A stretch of 64,000 nucleotides of DNA from Girardinichthys multiradiatus (GCF_021462225.1 NC_061811.1:5043163-5107162), one strand, 5' to 3'. Shown: positions 44,541 to 58,498, counted from the stretch's first letter. The notes: generated by a model not told the origin, from the letters alone. Program-made: numbers and translations.

Positions 44541-45648
44541 GATACTTTTAACACATCGCTAACACTAAGTTATTTACTGAACATTTGAGACAAGCATTAT
44601 TTGAAATCTCACATCCAATATGTAAACAATTGTAAAGTATCATTATTCTTGAGGTTTATGTTAGAATGTTAGCATATGTCACTTTAAAAAAAGTCTCTCA
44701 CATAAAACATTATCCACACTGATGCTCAGTGGTAGTTTTTGTAGTTAGATACCATTCCTTGTGAGTAAGGCAGCCTAATTATTTCACGCTCCTTCAGTAG
44801 TCCTGCCTTCACCCTATCATGGTTGAATACAGCTGTGGAAAACTAGCCAAGTTTTTCCAACCGCTAATTAGGACCAGTATAAGGAATGAGTTGGCAATTA
44901 GAAAACAATGTAAAAACACATCTGTGAACGGTGTGGACCAAGTGCACTTCCATTTGAATATTGGCCTCCATCTTTCACCGCTCTGTTCTGTCCATACTGC
45001 CAGGTGTCATGGAAAGAGTTTTTTTAATCAAATAGGACATCTGGTGTTCTGACTGGCAATGTCTGGACACAATTTGGCTTGTAATGATGCTGGCATGCGA
45101 ACAGCATCAAGTGAGGCTCTGTCCAAAGAGGTGCTCCTAAATGAAAAGTCAGTGGACTCATCTGTTAAAAGGTGAGTGCTGAATTTAGTCTTCTGCAAGT
45201 GTTATGAATAATAACAGCTAGAGCAGGACAGCTAAACGTGAAAGGAAGTGATACTCATTTACGTTTTTGTGGCCTATTTTTCTTTGACACTGAAAAATAC
45301 TTTTAATATCCTGTTTTGGTGAGATGAAGAGCAGAGGCCTCTTTTGAACGTGTAACACTAATCACATTTATGTTGCAGCCAACACAAAGCAGAGCCAAAG
45401 TATCATCAAAACCAGGCAGCTTTGATGCCAGGGCCAAGACTTTAAAGACAGAGGAATGTGGAAGTGTTTGTTAGTGCCAGGTGTACATCGCAGAGTAATT
45501 AGGCCTGAATCAACTTATTATGCAGCATATAAAATATGATGTTATTTATTAACAGCACTTTCTAAGTCTGCTGTGCTGAGATTCAGGGTTCCTGTGCTGT
45601 CAGAAACATTTGGATTCGTAGACTTTATTTTCCTGTCCTGTTGTTGAA
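44541..45648. other. Unassigned sequence
   Basis: AT-rich, no gene recognised. Confidence 0.45.
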
Positions 45649-46302
45649 TATCCATCCATCCATCCATCCATCCATCATCCATCCATCCATCTATAATCCA
45701 TCTATAATCCATCCATCCATCTATAATCCATCCATCCATCTATAATCCATCTATCCATCCATCCATCCATCCATCCATCCATCCATCCTTCCATCCATCC
45801 ATCTATAATCCATCCATCCATCCATCATCCATCCATCCATCCATCCATCCATCCATCCTTCCATCCATCCATCTATAATCCATCCATCCATCCATCATCC
45901 ATCCATCCATCTATAATCCATCTATAATCCATCCATCCATCTATAATCCATCCATCCATCTATAATCCATCCATCCATCCATCCATCCATCCATCCATCC
46001 ATGCCTCCACCCACTCATCCATCCATCCATCCATGCCTCCACCCACTCATCCATCCATCCATCCATCCACTCATCCATCCATCATCTATCCATCCACTCA
46101 TCCATCCACTCATCCATCCATCATCCATCCATCCATCCATCCATCCATCCATCCATCCATCCATCCACTCATCCATCCACTCATCCATCCATCATCCATC
46201 CATCCATCCATCCATCTACTCATCTATCCACTCATCCGTCCATCCATCCATCCATCCATCCATCCATCTATCCGTCTATAATCCATTCATCCATCCATCC
46301 AT
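45649..46302. repeat. Long (ATCC)n array with higher-order structure
   Basis: About 650 bp of atcc units, broken by recurring ctataatcc, catcatcc, cactcatcc and ccttcc variants. A block of about 84 bp containing ccttccatccatccatctataatcc appears twice in succession (around 45746-45905). Repetitive ORFs across it are artefacts. Arrays of this motif often start from the 3' tail of Rex3-type LINEs, but no LINE is seen next to it. Confidence 0.9.
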
Positions 46303-49300
46303 GCATACATCAAAGTGTATATTTAAGTCTGTGTCATTTGAACCTAAAAAATATGTAGGAATCTTAAGAGTTGCAGATACTAACTAACTTAGAGAATAAC
46401 GATAATGTTCTAAACTACTCACTCACACATTAAAGCTATGGCATTTGGGCAATCTGTAGAAAAGTGTCACATAGAAGGTTTCAACAATTTAGACCCAAAT
46501 AAACTGCAGGACAGTTTTGAAGGTGTTGAGTTTTTGCACTGACGGACCCCGCTCATTCAATGTCTACACACTTCTATGCAACTATTATCACATGTTGGGT
46601 GTTTGTGAGATTAAAGGCACTTCAACACAACATGGGATTTTTGCATGTGAATGGAAACCATACAGGGACTGTCACATCACTTTGTGTGAAACTGCAGAGT
46701 TCCTCTTGTCAGCTGCAAATAAGCCCACTGTATCCTGCTGATAAAAGGCAATCAAACAAAGTATATAATTGTGAAGTCAAACATTAATTGCCTGCATCAC
46801 TACCGCCTAATGCCAGAATAATTAAGAATGTCTCTTACTGGGGAATGGCAATGCAATTATCACCTTGATAGTGGCACCATACAAAGACATTCAGAGGAGG
46901 GAGACACAAAACAAGAGAGAAGCAAATGACTAAAAGGGAAGAGGATTAGACAATTAGAACATGGCTGAGAGGGGAATGAAACAAGCCTCAGGGCTTTTTT
47001 TAGCAAGGTTGCCATGCCTACACACTTTATTTGCTTCCTTCTCCTGTAAAAGAAAATAAAGCTGCACAATATATTGAATTGCAGTTGCCATTGCAATACC
47101 AATTTGTGCAATATGGCAGTTTCAAAGGACTTCCAGGATGCAGTAGGCTGGAATGTTCTTGATGCTGTGTAAGAAACAGAATAAAAACGTTGCTTTCCAT
47201 TTAGACCTTTTGTATGGACGTTTCACATCCTATATCCCTACCAATGATATAGATCTTGCTTATCAAGCTCCTAAAGTTCAGGAAGTGTGGTAGAGATATT
47301 GTTATGATGGAAAAGAAAGAGACAGCGAGAAAAATGTAACTTTATTGCAATTGATTTTGTAATCACAATATTGAAAAATGGTATGGCAATGTGCAGTGTT
47401 TTCCCATTATCAAGCAGCTTGTAATACTGCTAGATAATGCATAAAACTTGTTCAAACCTTACAACCTTACATAACAATCATGTGGTTAATGTCTGCAAAA
47501 TATCTGCTGTTCCTGCCCCCGAGCTCTTTCTGATTTAATATTAACCCCGACAAATATTCAGACTAAGCAGGTGTCAAAGATGCCATGCTTCCTTTGCCTT
47601 CACTTTAGACATCCCCTTTAACCTTTATCATACTGACACGTGGCTTACAATGACAGCAAACATGCTTGAAGCTGATTTGCAAAAAAAAAATCCCATTTAA
47701 CTGTTACATTACACAAACCACAGCTTGTAATGCAGTGTGCAATACACACAATGGTGGACAAAGTCATCTTGGAAAATAGGCCAATGTTCAATTCTCTTTT
47801 TGCATTATTAAATGTGCAGATCAGATGAAATATTCAACAGATGATATGCCACTTTAATTTTCATAGAAATGAACTTTATATCAGAGAACACATTTTTATG
47901 GGAAGTAGACTGGGGGCCACTCATTAAATTTCATTGTTTGATCACTGTGCAAGGACGTTATTGGCTAGCCGGTGCCTGGCTTTTAGCAAACATTTAGGGA
48001 ATGTCTCCGAAGCCAGGTAACTTCAGCAAGACATGCCACAAGTTTATGATACTAAGAGCTGTTTCAGAAATGGAAAATGGTCACTTCATAATTCAGTGCC
48101 TCCAACATTTTTGCATAAATAAAGATTAAGTGTGTAACAAATATGTAACAGTATATTTCAAAAAACAGTGATAAATATTCATGTATTTACAGGGAGAGAC
48201 ATCACCTAAGGCAATTATGATTCTGTAAATATGAATAAATCAGATAAGTCCCCGTAGTGCAGTTTCTATACTTATGCATGCTAAACTTGCTCCTGTGTTG
48301 TCTTGCTTTAGTTGTTGTGTTTACATAAGAGTGTTATTAAGTTAATTAAGTTTAAACTAAAAGCAAACACAAGATCTATCTGGAGAGACCCTTCAGATAC
48401 AGATAATTCTCACAGATGGATGATATGCAGATTTGAGTAACTATTCACCTTGCTTTCTGAAGATTTTGGGTAACAACTTCTTCAGGACATCTCCTACAAG
48501 GAGAAAATAGCTGTCTTGAAGTTTTAAAGGTTCTTAAAGCCTCTGCTAATCAATCTCTTCAGTTATTTCTAAAATATTTCAGTGTAATTCAGATCATCTG
48601 ACTGATAAGGTGGTTCTAGCAACTTTTTCAACATTAAAATCAACTTCATCATGCTTTTCTTCAGCTGTGGAGTCTTCTTTATTGTTTTCCTTGAAAAACT
48701 GTACCTGTTGTTTCCAGGCTGATTCTCTCTAAATCATGTGACACTTTTGTCAGACATCTATTTGGAGTCCACCTGTTCATGGCTGGTCTCTGATGATTTT
48801 CCACTTCTGGCCCAACAACTCTCATTCAATCAGTGTTGGGCCCATTGGGTTAGAAGTTTAGAAATAAGTGTGTAACCAATGACCTCAGTACATTTGTTAC
48901 ATTACACTTGCGAATGTCTTGAGAGAGCTTTGTTTTCACTTTATTTTTCCTTCTGTGTATTTTTTGTAAACACATAAAAATAGTTGCACACATTCTTCCT
49001 GATCAACAGGATCAAAAAAGTGGGATAAGAGTCACTGGTGCAATTCTTAATCAGATGACATTATCCAGGGTCACAAAGATTGTCAGAGTTCCTGTCTACT
49101 TTGAAGGGATGTGAAACTCTACTCATAGTTTTTTAACAGCTAATTGGATTATGTCTAAAAGAGGAACCTCTTTGACCATTGGTTGTAGCCCAGAATGAGC
49201 CTAAAATACTGCAGAAACAAGGTGAACGGACCACGGATTAGAGAAAGGATCCTGACCAATTAAGACAAGGCCAGGTGTTGTGCTGATTGCAGGAAAATTC

Positions 49301-50171
49301 AGACCTTTGCCGACATGTGTCTAATTCCCAACTCAATGTGCCTCAACCACTCATTTACTTTTCAGCTACAGACTCCTCTGATTTTTCCCTCCCCTTTTAA
49401 CATCCTTTCCTCTTACGCAAAGGTAACCCAAGCTGCTTTCCCTTGACCTCTCTCTTGCATGCAGAGCTAATCAGGCCCACCTGGAGCTCCCCGGTGTTCT
49501 GTTAGCATCTGGCTTAGCTAGCAACAGCTGATCCAAAAGTGAACCCCAAGGGGCAAGCACTGGGGGCCTGCCACCCAATGCACACAGATTGAAAATCAGG
49601 GAAGGAGATTTTCCAACTGATGGTTCACTGAACCCTGAGCAGAATCAACGAGTCAGGAAAAGTAGAGACAGAGATGGTGCTGCATGTGTGTGCATATCCA
49701 CCTGGAAAATAAACTGGTCGTTGCTCAGTTATTTGTGAAGAAAAGCACCATAATGAAGCCCTCATTCAGACATGTAAATATTACATCTGTACAATGCTGT
49801 AAATAATTAAAATAAATATGAAAACTTGTAATTGATTGATTACTACAGCTGTTATGTTTGTTTAAAAAGTCTACGGTTTTTAGTAAATATTACCATTGTC
49901 ATGGTGTAGTTGTATCACTGTTATTAAACAGCTCTACCTGTTCTCAATTAAAATCAGGCAGTAAAAAAGAATCAGTCATTGTTCAGTATTTCCATGAGAA
50001 ATATCTGATCCCTTCCAATCACTTAAGTGTAATAGTGTTTGAATTCATTGTGTCACATTTTGGTAACTTGGGGCCACAGCACTCCCAGACTAAGAAAATT
50101 GTTTGGTCGTGGAGAGAGGAATATCAGGTTCCTATCAGTTTGGTCACTGTATCTTTCATGGAGGTGGGCGA
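46303..50171. other. Long unassigned stretch
   Basis: 3.9 kb with no supported gene. Segments such as 47640-48240 are repeat-free to my eye and could be conserved non-coding DNA, but that needs comparison with other fish. Confidence 0.4.
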
Positions 50172-50570
50172 ATCTATTCAATTTGATTCAGTTTATTTAT
50201 ATAGGTGCAAATTCACAACACAGGTTGTCTCAAGGCACTTTACAAATTCAGTTCAATCAAATCATATAGATTCCAAGTCAAGTGGATACAGCACATTCCT
50301 ATTGATCCTAGTAATCAAACAATACAGTCAAATATAGTTTATTATTTTAACTTGTTTAATAGCATCTAAGGAAACCCAGCAGATTGCATCGACTCACTGA
50401 CTTGCAGCATTCACTCCTGGAGGCGCATGAAGCGACAGTGGACAGTCGCTTGCATTGTGTTGTTGACTATGCAGCAACCCCTCATACTGAGCATGTATGT
50501 AGCGACAGTGGAAAGGAAAATTCCCCTTTAACAGGAAAAAACCTCCAGCAGAACCAGAACAATCATGGAA
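50172..50570 (-). repeat. Dispersed teleost repeat (gcagatggccgctcacac type), - copy
   Basis: Decayed complement of 21357-21780: starts ttcaatttgattcagtttat (tail side), later gaaacccagcagattgcatc, gcatgtatgtagcgacagtg and ends aaacctccagcagaaccaga. Confidence 0.65.
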
Positions 50571-50571
50571 A

Positions 50572-51160
50572 AAGATATATCAAGCCATAGACTTAAAGAG
50601 GACGGTGTGTGGTTTGAGAACCTCTGGGTCTCATCGCTACTTTTTGCGGATGATTTAGTTCTGTTGGCGTCTTCAGACCATGACCTACAGTGTGCACTGC
50701 AGCAGTTTACTGATGAGAGTAAGGCTTCTGTGATGAGAGTCACCTCCTCTGCTGTCCCAGTCAGTTCTGGTGAAGAAAGAGCTGAGCCAAATACATGTCT
50801 AAATTCCAACCTTTGCCTACTGCCCTAAGAGGACTCATGACCGAAGGAATGACATCCAGTTCCTCTGAGCGGTTGCTGGACTCAGCCTTAGAGTTAAGGG
50901 CAAAACGTGGTCGCACACACTTAACTCCACATACGTCCTCCAGATAAGTCTGCGCAATGCTAATTTTTTACAACGCAGAGTCCGTGTTTCTCACAGCCTG
51001 CCTGAACATGTTCTGCCCTTAAGTGTTAGGAGCTTTGTCATCCAGGGAAAGCTTGAAGTAAAGACCCATGAAAGAAGTTTGTTTAGGATGGGTACATCTC
51101 GTTGACGGTCCGCTGGAAGAAGGTACCAGGGCATCCCCTGGACTTGCTGGAGAGACTACA
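50572..51160 (+). mobile_element. RTE-like LINE relic (+)
   Basis: An open stretch at 50572-50700 reads GVWFENLWVSSLLFADDLVL, containing the reverse transcriptase FADD motif, and aligns in order with the LINE at 60335-61437. Beyond about 50770 the frame is lost, but ctcatgaccgaaggaatgac and ctgcgaatg-like later text suggest the remaining ORF region up to ctggacttgctggagagact. Old copy. Confidence 0.65.
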
Positions 51161-51984
51161 GTCATATTCAATAAATTAAAATGTTATTAAAATGTTCATT
51201 TATCTCAGTAACTATTTTCCACAAAGATACCCAATAATCATAAATAAAAACTAAATTGTCATCTTATAGGATCAGTCATAATGCTACAACCATACAAACT
51301 CAGAATTCTCTGGTAGTCCCAGGTTGTGCCTCGTCTCAGGTCGTTTGTAGCAAATTCTATTACTCAAGGTGCAAGACAGAGCTCCCCTTTGTTTTTCCAG
51401 ATTTGGTTGTTGAGTATACACACCCCGTTTCACCCACACAGTTCAACCAATTCAAATTTTGTGATAAAACAGGAATACTGTTTGGGATGAACACACATGA
51501 ATTGCTGAACTTAGAGTTTACCAGCAGACTCTGTCCAAAGCACTGGACTGATCGGACCTGTTTGTCACTTTAAGTGGTTAGTGTTAAAAACGCAAAACAA
51601 AACACTATTTAAATCAAGCAACTGTGACAAGTGAATGTACTTACTTTGTATTATTTTTCCAACACAGACTTCTTTAATCATTTGTCAAAATAGCAAAAAA
51701 TATTTTTTGCTTTATAACTTGCAGCATGAAATCATTTCATTATAGCCAAAGGCCAACTGAAATGAAAACATCAGCATGCAGATTCAGTCCATTATGTGGT
51801 GCTAAACATTGATCTATGGTTTAATATTCCTATGCATAACAATGGCAAGGTATTATTACCTTGAAAGAGGGCAAATAATGTGTGTTGACATGTGAGTTAT
51901 TATATAAATAAGCAGAGTGAATAAACAGCTTTGCATGTTTTTCAAATGTGAGTCACAGAGAAAAAATGTGCAATTTAGAGAAAG
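51161..51984. other. Unassigned sequence
   Basis: A 105-codon + frame at 51256-51573 has no recognisable domain. No gene called. Confidence 0.4.
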
Positions 51985-52140
51985 CAATTAATCTAACAGT
52001 CATGTTTTTGGGCAGTGGGAGGAAGCTGGAGTTCCTGGAGAGAACCCACACATGCAGAATGACCCCAAACCAGGGTTGGGACCTCAAACCTTCTTTAATG
52101 CAAGGCAGCAGTGTTAACAACTGTGCCATGATGCCATCCT
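51985..52140 (-). repeat. SINE/LINE-tail-like repeat fragment (-)
   Basis: On the - strand: ggcacagttgttaacactgc, then ccctggtttggggtcattct and catgtgtgggttctctccag. Corresponds to the first half of the copy at 6640-6987. Confidence 0.6.
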
Positions 52141-54350
52141 GAATTAGAAATGCTAAGCTCATTTTATTCTGCAAGTACTAGAAAATGCTAAGCTGGAAAA
52201 TTTTATGGATGAGAAACTGAACATTCAGAAGTTAGTTTAAGATGATTAGAGTCCAACTTTTATGAAAGTTAAACAGTCGGCTTCATGGGTTGTAACGTGG
52301 AGTCATGTAGTGATAAGTTATGGTTTGTGTGACCAACTGGTTGCATGATTTGAAATGTAAAGAAGACTCTGAAATCACTTTCAATAAGAAGAGCAAGAAG
52401 GTGAGGTATATCATTTAAAATAGAAGCAATTTCTCATCCAACTACTGGGTCACTATACCATTATTGTTTTAGAAGGATTTGTATTGGGAGACCTCTGAAA
52501 TAGATTTTATGCATAGAACGTAATGTCCCACCCTGCCTAATGTTGTCTCACTGTTGGCATCATTTCTGAAAACTCACAGCTATGCAGGATCTTACAGTTT
52601 CTATTGTCACTTATGAATGGTAAGAGGCAGCCTAGAGCCAGTTTATCTTTGTAGGCTGATGACAGAAATGTTCTCTGAAAGAAGCTACGGACACCCCTGA
52701 AGAAGGAAAAACAGAAGAATCTTGCAGAAATTTTACACCAGCTTGGATGGGTGTTGCAAAATGTACAATGCAATCAAAAACACTTATGTCAACAAGTTAA
52801 TTAGGCTTCTCACTGATTCACTCGAGTCAAAGGTTTTGCAGGATTAACTGGTTCTACGTCCTCTGCAAGGGAAGGAGGTGTTACCGGTTGCTGATCGACT
52901 AATCAGAGGGGGATTTTTGATAATGTCATGTGATGCGACATAGCCGCACATAGCCAAACAAAACAAATGTATTTTTTTAACCATAGTCCTTACACTAGAG
53001 GGAAACCAAAACTTTATAAATGAAATATGCCCTGGCTTAATCTGTCTTCACACTGTATGTTATCATTCTATTAAATAAAAACTCAAGTTCATATTAAAAT
53101 CAAGCAATAAATTGGACTAGTCATTCTAATTTATTTTCCCCAGAGTTCTTTTAATTTGCTAAATTTATATAAGAGGATGTTGGCACGAATTGATGGGTAT
53201 ACAGACAAACTTATTTTCTGAGCATAACACACAGACACACACAACACAAGGTGATAAAAAAAAAAAATCTGATTTTGAAAGTTTAGGAATGCCATTAGGG
53301 AGGAATAAGATGTGGTTGTGACTAAGCCTCTGAAAAGAAAGCAGTCCTGAAAGGACAAACGTTGACAAAGTAACACAAGGATTTTGTGTGCACAGCTGAC
53401 ATACGTTTTCTGCAGATTCAGATCAAATTCCAAATGTAAGCACATTGTATTCATTAAAGTTCTCTAGGAGGCTACACAATCTGCTGAGAAAGACCTCAAC
53501 CTTTTCCAACAATCCGTTATCTCCTTGTGATCTTTACCTGATGCCCTGGGGGTGAGGTAAGCACTGAGGCAGGGCTTTAAATAATGTGTGGACATGAAGT
53601 CATGCATGTTTAACAAGAAGGCTGTAAAATAATGAGTTATATTTGCTTTTAAGATCAAGTATTAATCTATTGCATCCTTTTTTTTTCCTCTTTTCATATC
53701 CATATTATCCACCACAGGTTAAATCAGACTGATTTCCCTTCCAACAAAACAAACTGATGTTAAGAATAATTTTATTAGCAACAGAGAAAAGCTGTAATGC
53801 TGTGGGGGCGTCCTATTTCTTTTCACTGGCACATAGCTAAATATTGTATTTATTTATTTACTTATTTTACTCTGAAAGGATTTCATATTAGCCATAATAC
53901 CCAGTTAACCAGTGATAAAATTAATTTCACCTCAACAATATCAGGCAGATAATCAACATGCAATCTGCTTAAGTGCACAAAACTATAATTTTTTGTTAGC
54001 GCTGCATATTTGTTGAAGACATATTGCATGTCAGTGTGTTTTAGCACATAGTGGGAGACCTGAGAGAGCCTTGTCATCACTATCTCCTGTAATCTGTTTA
54101 ATACCGTTTATGTCCATCCAAATTGAAGATGTGCCATGAAATGACAGATGTCAATCTCATAATTCAGTCATAACAATCTGAACACTAAAGGGAACTTCGA
54201 TGGATGTTCAGTCTACAATTACTCTGCATGAATAGTGGATCCATTCACCCCTCACCTTTAAAAGCCCTGAAGGTAAGCACCATCCTGATGCAAACCCCTT
54301 TATCAAGCCCTAGCCATCCTTCAGAAAAAACAATAAAGATCCATTGTGAA

Positions 54351-54385
<35 letters not shown>

Positions 54386-55254
54386 AGCCAGTTGCTGTGT
54401 AAGGATGATCTCACTGACCCACATGCTGAAGGAGAAAGAAAAAGAGAGCGCTTGAGGTGATGACTCCTCCACTCACTTAGGGAACTTTGACTTATGAGGT
54501 ACACTGCATTTAGCCGAGCTAATGCAAGTGAGGGTGGTGCCATTAACCTCACGAAGAGAGGCTGGCCCAGGCAGTATGATGCATTCAGATTGGCACAGGA
54601 CAATATTTCACTATGACAGGCATTACAGATGAATAATTAAGGGTTTAATATAATGATCTTGAGCAAGAGAAAGAGAGAGTAAAAAAGAGAGAAATAAAGA
54701 GGAAGGAGAAAATGGTAATTCCACAATTCATTGCCCTTAAAACCTATCTGGCATTATTATCTGGCAGCGTTGCATGGGAGAGAGCTCCTTTGTTGAAACA
54801 AATAGGTTTTTGATAGCACTGCCAGAGAAGTAACGGTTATTAGGTTTGAGAACTCTTTCATGATGGAAGTGGTATCCTGCCGAGCAGAGATCATGAAATT
54901 TTAAGTGGGGAATTTTCAGCAGAGACTGCGGGACGATAAGGCCGTCTGGGCCATGCCCGAGGACACGTGTGTTTTGGTGAAGCTTAATGCTGGCTAATGT
55001 CGGAGCAAATAAATAGTTAACAAGTCTGAGATAGTTGTGCCTGTTAGAACTGCAACCTGGCATGTGTCTTCTTGCTCTACTGATTTATTTCCTTTTACCA
55101 GAAAAATATGGGTTTAGAAATGAGCTGGAAAGTCAAGAGACAGGAGGTAAGATGGGATGAATTCTACTTTAACAAAACCATGTCAATTGGCAAAGCATGA
55201 AAGAGAAAATACCCTACCAGACAAAACAAATAGGCTGAGCTGAAGGAGACCTAC
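52141..55254. other. Unassigned sequence with a (TG)n microsatellite
   Basis: A (tg)n run lies at 54354-54383. No gene recognised in 3.1 kb. Confidence 0.4.
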
Positions 55255-56080
55255 TCAAACTCTCATAACTGTCAATGATACATGGTTTTCGAATTTCTTT
55301 AGAAATAAAAAGCTATCGACTAAAACAAGTGTTTGATTCAGTTGTGCTGCAATACAACTGCAAATATTTTGGTGCATCTCTCTATCACCTTTGAATATGT
55401 AGAGACTAAACATTTGTGTATTCTTCTTTGCAGATTGGACAGTTCTGTGAGTATCAATTTTGAAGTCTTGCCACAGATTTGACATTGTATCTCTGGTATT
55501 ATGTTTAGGATCGTTGTCCTGCTGAAAGGGGAACCTCTGCTCCAGTCTCAAGTCTTCTTCAGCCTCTAACAGGTTTTCTTCCAGGATTTTTTGTTCATCT
55601 TCCCATCAGTTCTGATGACCTGTTCCTGCTGAAGAAAAGCATCCCTATAGTATGATGCTGCCACCACTACATTTCAGGGTTCAGGGTGATGTCCAGTATT
55701 ACGTTTGTACTATGTAAAGCATTTTGCATAAAGGCTAAATCTAACCAGAATACCTTTTTTCACATTTCCAAATGGCTTATGGCAAACTGCAAACAGAATT
55801 TCTTATGACTTTCTTTCACCAAAGGCTTTTTTTTCTCACCACAAATCCATGGAGGCCAAATGTGTGGAATCCATGACTAACAGTTGTTCACCCAGCTGAG
55901 CTGTAAATCTCTGCTCCTCCTCCAGAGTTACCATGGACTGCTCAGCTGGTTCTCTAATTAATGCTCTCCTTGTGGACTGTGGTGACCTCTGAGTGAATTG
56001 GTTGCAGTAGTATTTAAAGGTATCAGAGTAAAGATGGGCAAATGCAAATGCACACTTCTCAGATTTTAGACAGCTGTTTA
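55255..56080 (-). mobile_element. Tc1-like transposon relic (-)
   Basis: On the - strand a frame across 55255-55551 contains FQQDNDPKHN, the Tc1 transposase block with the second catalytic Asp, followed by LWQDFKIDTHRTVQSAKK, equivalent to the region after the catalytic Glu position. Rightwards the N-terminal and GGG-block text can be followed to about 55680 (aagcatccctatagtatgatgctgccacca). The element ends near 56080. Multiple indels. Confidence 0.7.
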
Positions 56081-56606
56081 ATCAACAGTCTTTGCTATGA
56101 TTGTTTAGGCCATCGCGTGGCCATAACATAACATTGTTGTATTAAAAATCCCCTCTTTATTGGTCTTATGTCACATTCAGAATTCCTAAGAGAGAGAATT
56201 ACTTTGGTAATTAAATTACTGAAATAAATAAACTTGTGGAAGATGGTTCGATGTATTGAGAATAAGCTGTTTAATGAAAACATCAGAGCAGGTGGTCCAT
56301 CTTGTCAATCAGTGTTATCCTTAAGTGAGCCAAGAACCGCACTGAAACATTATGATTTCACAGTCAAACCATGTCTTCTGAATTTATCCTTCATGTCCAA
56401 CAGAGAGCCAGTTTCTCTCCTCACATGCATGACCTTTGGCCTCATATGTTTAGGTCGTGCTTGTTGCCTGTGTGACAGATTCCCATGCATATTCATACCT
56501 GCAAATGGACCAGGAGAATAATGTCTGTCTACTTGGTGTAGAGCATACCAGGCAGTTCTTCACTGGCTCTTCTCAGTCGGGTCCAGTGAAATCCCAAGCA
56601 CTTTGT

Positions 56607-56624
56607 CTGTGTGTGTGGGTGGGT

Positions 56625-56699
<75 letters not shown>

Positions 56700-56710
56700 T
56701 GTGTGTGTGT
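56607..56710. repeat. (GT)n microsatellite, about 100 bp
   Basis: Almost pure gt with a gggtgggtggg start and a gcgcgc interruption. Inflates a + strand frame at 56457-56810, which is not a gene. Confidence 0.9.
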
Positions 56711-57459
56711 AGGAAGGCCTGATGTTGGTGGAATCATTTTTAATTCTGTGTCTGCCTGGCAGAAGGATGCATTAGTCAGAGTTTTGTTGTGGGTTGCAGA
56801 AAAGGAGTAGGATCATATTGAGAACTGTGTGCATTTGTAGTAGAAAGGATGGTTTTGGGACGTGTTCCTGTAAAATGGTGGGGGGGGTTTGCATTTGTGC
56901 ATACAGTCGTGTTTTTGAGTGCTGAATGGGAGTGTGTTTGTGCATGTTGTGTTGCACATACTTACAGGCTTCTCTTGTTTGTGAGGTGAGAAGAGAGAAA
57001 AGTCTCTTAGCATGCCTCCACCTCCTCTTGCTCCATCTGCCCATTTTGCTCGGTTCTCCATAAATTAAAACGCTCTACATCTGCTTTGGGGTACATTGTT
57101 AGTTGTGTGCATTTGGTGGTTCCTCTGTTTATGAAATATTAAACACTTTTCTGCATGTGATTATTTCCCCATCCCCCCACACCCAAAGCCCCTCTGCAGC
57201 ACACAAGACAGAGGCCAACGGTTCACCCCACCATGTTGATAAGAAGGCCAGGGTTTCCACCTACAGTAGAGAAACTGTTTAAAAGTAAAAAAATAAAAAT
57301 AAAAAAATACAGTAGTGAAATCTGTTCATGGTAGTAGTGAACAATGTTTGAAGCCAGACAAAGTCACTTGACACTGAAAAGATAATTTGCTTTTACAGAA
57401 CAAGATAACCAAAATAAAATACAGTCTGGTAAACAAAAAAGGTAAAAATATTTTTTTAT
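56711..57459. other. Unassigned sequence
   Basis: No gene or repeat family recognised. Confidence 0.4.
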
Positions 57460-57850
57460 TGCCAATTCATAGCCTCAAGTCTTCTTGGGTATGTCTCTGC
57501 AAGCTTGGCAGTCCTGGTATATTTTCTGCAGATCCTCTCAGGCTCAGTCAGGCTGGATGGGCACTGCTGATAGAATCTCTCTATATGTGGCTGCTGCCAT
57601 GTTACCCTCTATGTGCACTAGTTACCCAGTTCCCACTGCAAAAAAAAAATCTGTATAGCATAATACTTCCACTACCATGCTTCACAGTAGGGATGGTGTC
57701 TAGTAATGAGCAGTCCCAGGTTTTCTACCGACATGATACGAGCAGTTCAGACCAAACAATTCTTTATTTTTTTTGGTGGAGTACCTTAGCAAAGTTTGAC
57801 CCAATGACCTGAGAACAGGAGCTCTACCTTAGTGACCTTGAGGTTCTGGG
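57460..57850 (-). mobile_element. Tc1-like transposon relic (-)
   Basis: The complement of Tc1 C-terminal coding text: cttcttgggtatgtctctgc, ctcaggctcagtcaggctgg, then catgcttcacagtagggatg near 57678 (GGG block side). A + strand 141-codon frame across this segment is a shadow. Confidence 0.6.
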
Positions 57851-58245
57851 TCACTTCTCTGACTGATTACTCAGTTCAGTCTGGGCAGCCAGATCTAGCG
57901 AGGGTCCTTTTGGTTTTAGACTTATTCCATTTCCAAAAATGGAGGCCACAGGGCATTTTGGTGGAAAAGTAGAGAAGAAACTAACTTAGAAGCAAACAGA
58001 TGAGAATTTGCAAAGTCTTTTGTTATTTTTATACATGTCTTATATAAAGTTCCATTTGAGTACAAAATGCATAGTTGGCACTATCCCTTCATGGATACTC
58101 TGGTGAAAATAAGGACCTGCATGGCAATATAAACTTTTAATAAGCCAGAGTATTAATGTGCCAGCAGTAAAAGGTCTAAGGTTGTAGTTGAAAGGATATT
58201 TAAAGGGACACCACAGCTAACTGGAACACAAGTACCACCAGCTGC

Positions 58246-58498
58246 CCCTAGAGCCACTGGTCTTTGGTGGAATAATGAGTGTAATCAGAGGTTATGGTCA
58301 CAGTGTTGTTCCATGCAGAACACCCAGGTCGCTCGGGAGGACCTGTGTTTGTCTGTGACTTTAGCATGCAGGGCTTCAGGGCAGTCATATTTGGCCATGG
58401 TTTGGTAACCATGAGCCTTGTGGCAGAACAGGTGTTGCAGGCCGACGGGGCCATCAATCTCACACCGGCCTGTCTCTGTAGGATTCAGGGTTAATTAT
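58246..58498. other. Weak exon candidate
   Basis: A GC-moderate island in AT-rich surroundings. Both strands are open for 66-71 codons; the - strand frame (58463 to 58248) is cysteine-bearing (ACNTC...GC) with two N-x-S/T-like sites, and the + strand frame (58294-58494) is hydrophobic in the middle. I recognise neither. Possible splice acceptor-like cctacag on the - strand at its edge. Not called as a gene. Confidence 0.2.

Noticed and set aside
45649..46302. CRISPR-like array
   Set aside because: Short tandem units without unique spacers, in a vertebrate genome; it is a microsatellite.
46001..46387. Repetitive protein of IHPS-type repeats (also 46033-46281)
   Set aside because: It is the translation of the (ATCC)n array; no gene signals.
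49858..50337. 159-codon + frame
   Set aside because: Its second half lies in the dispersed repeat at 50172-50570, and the first half has no domain.
56457..56810. Open + frame of 117 codons
   Set aside because: Half of it is the (GT)n microsatellite read as valine/cysteine; no domain.
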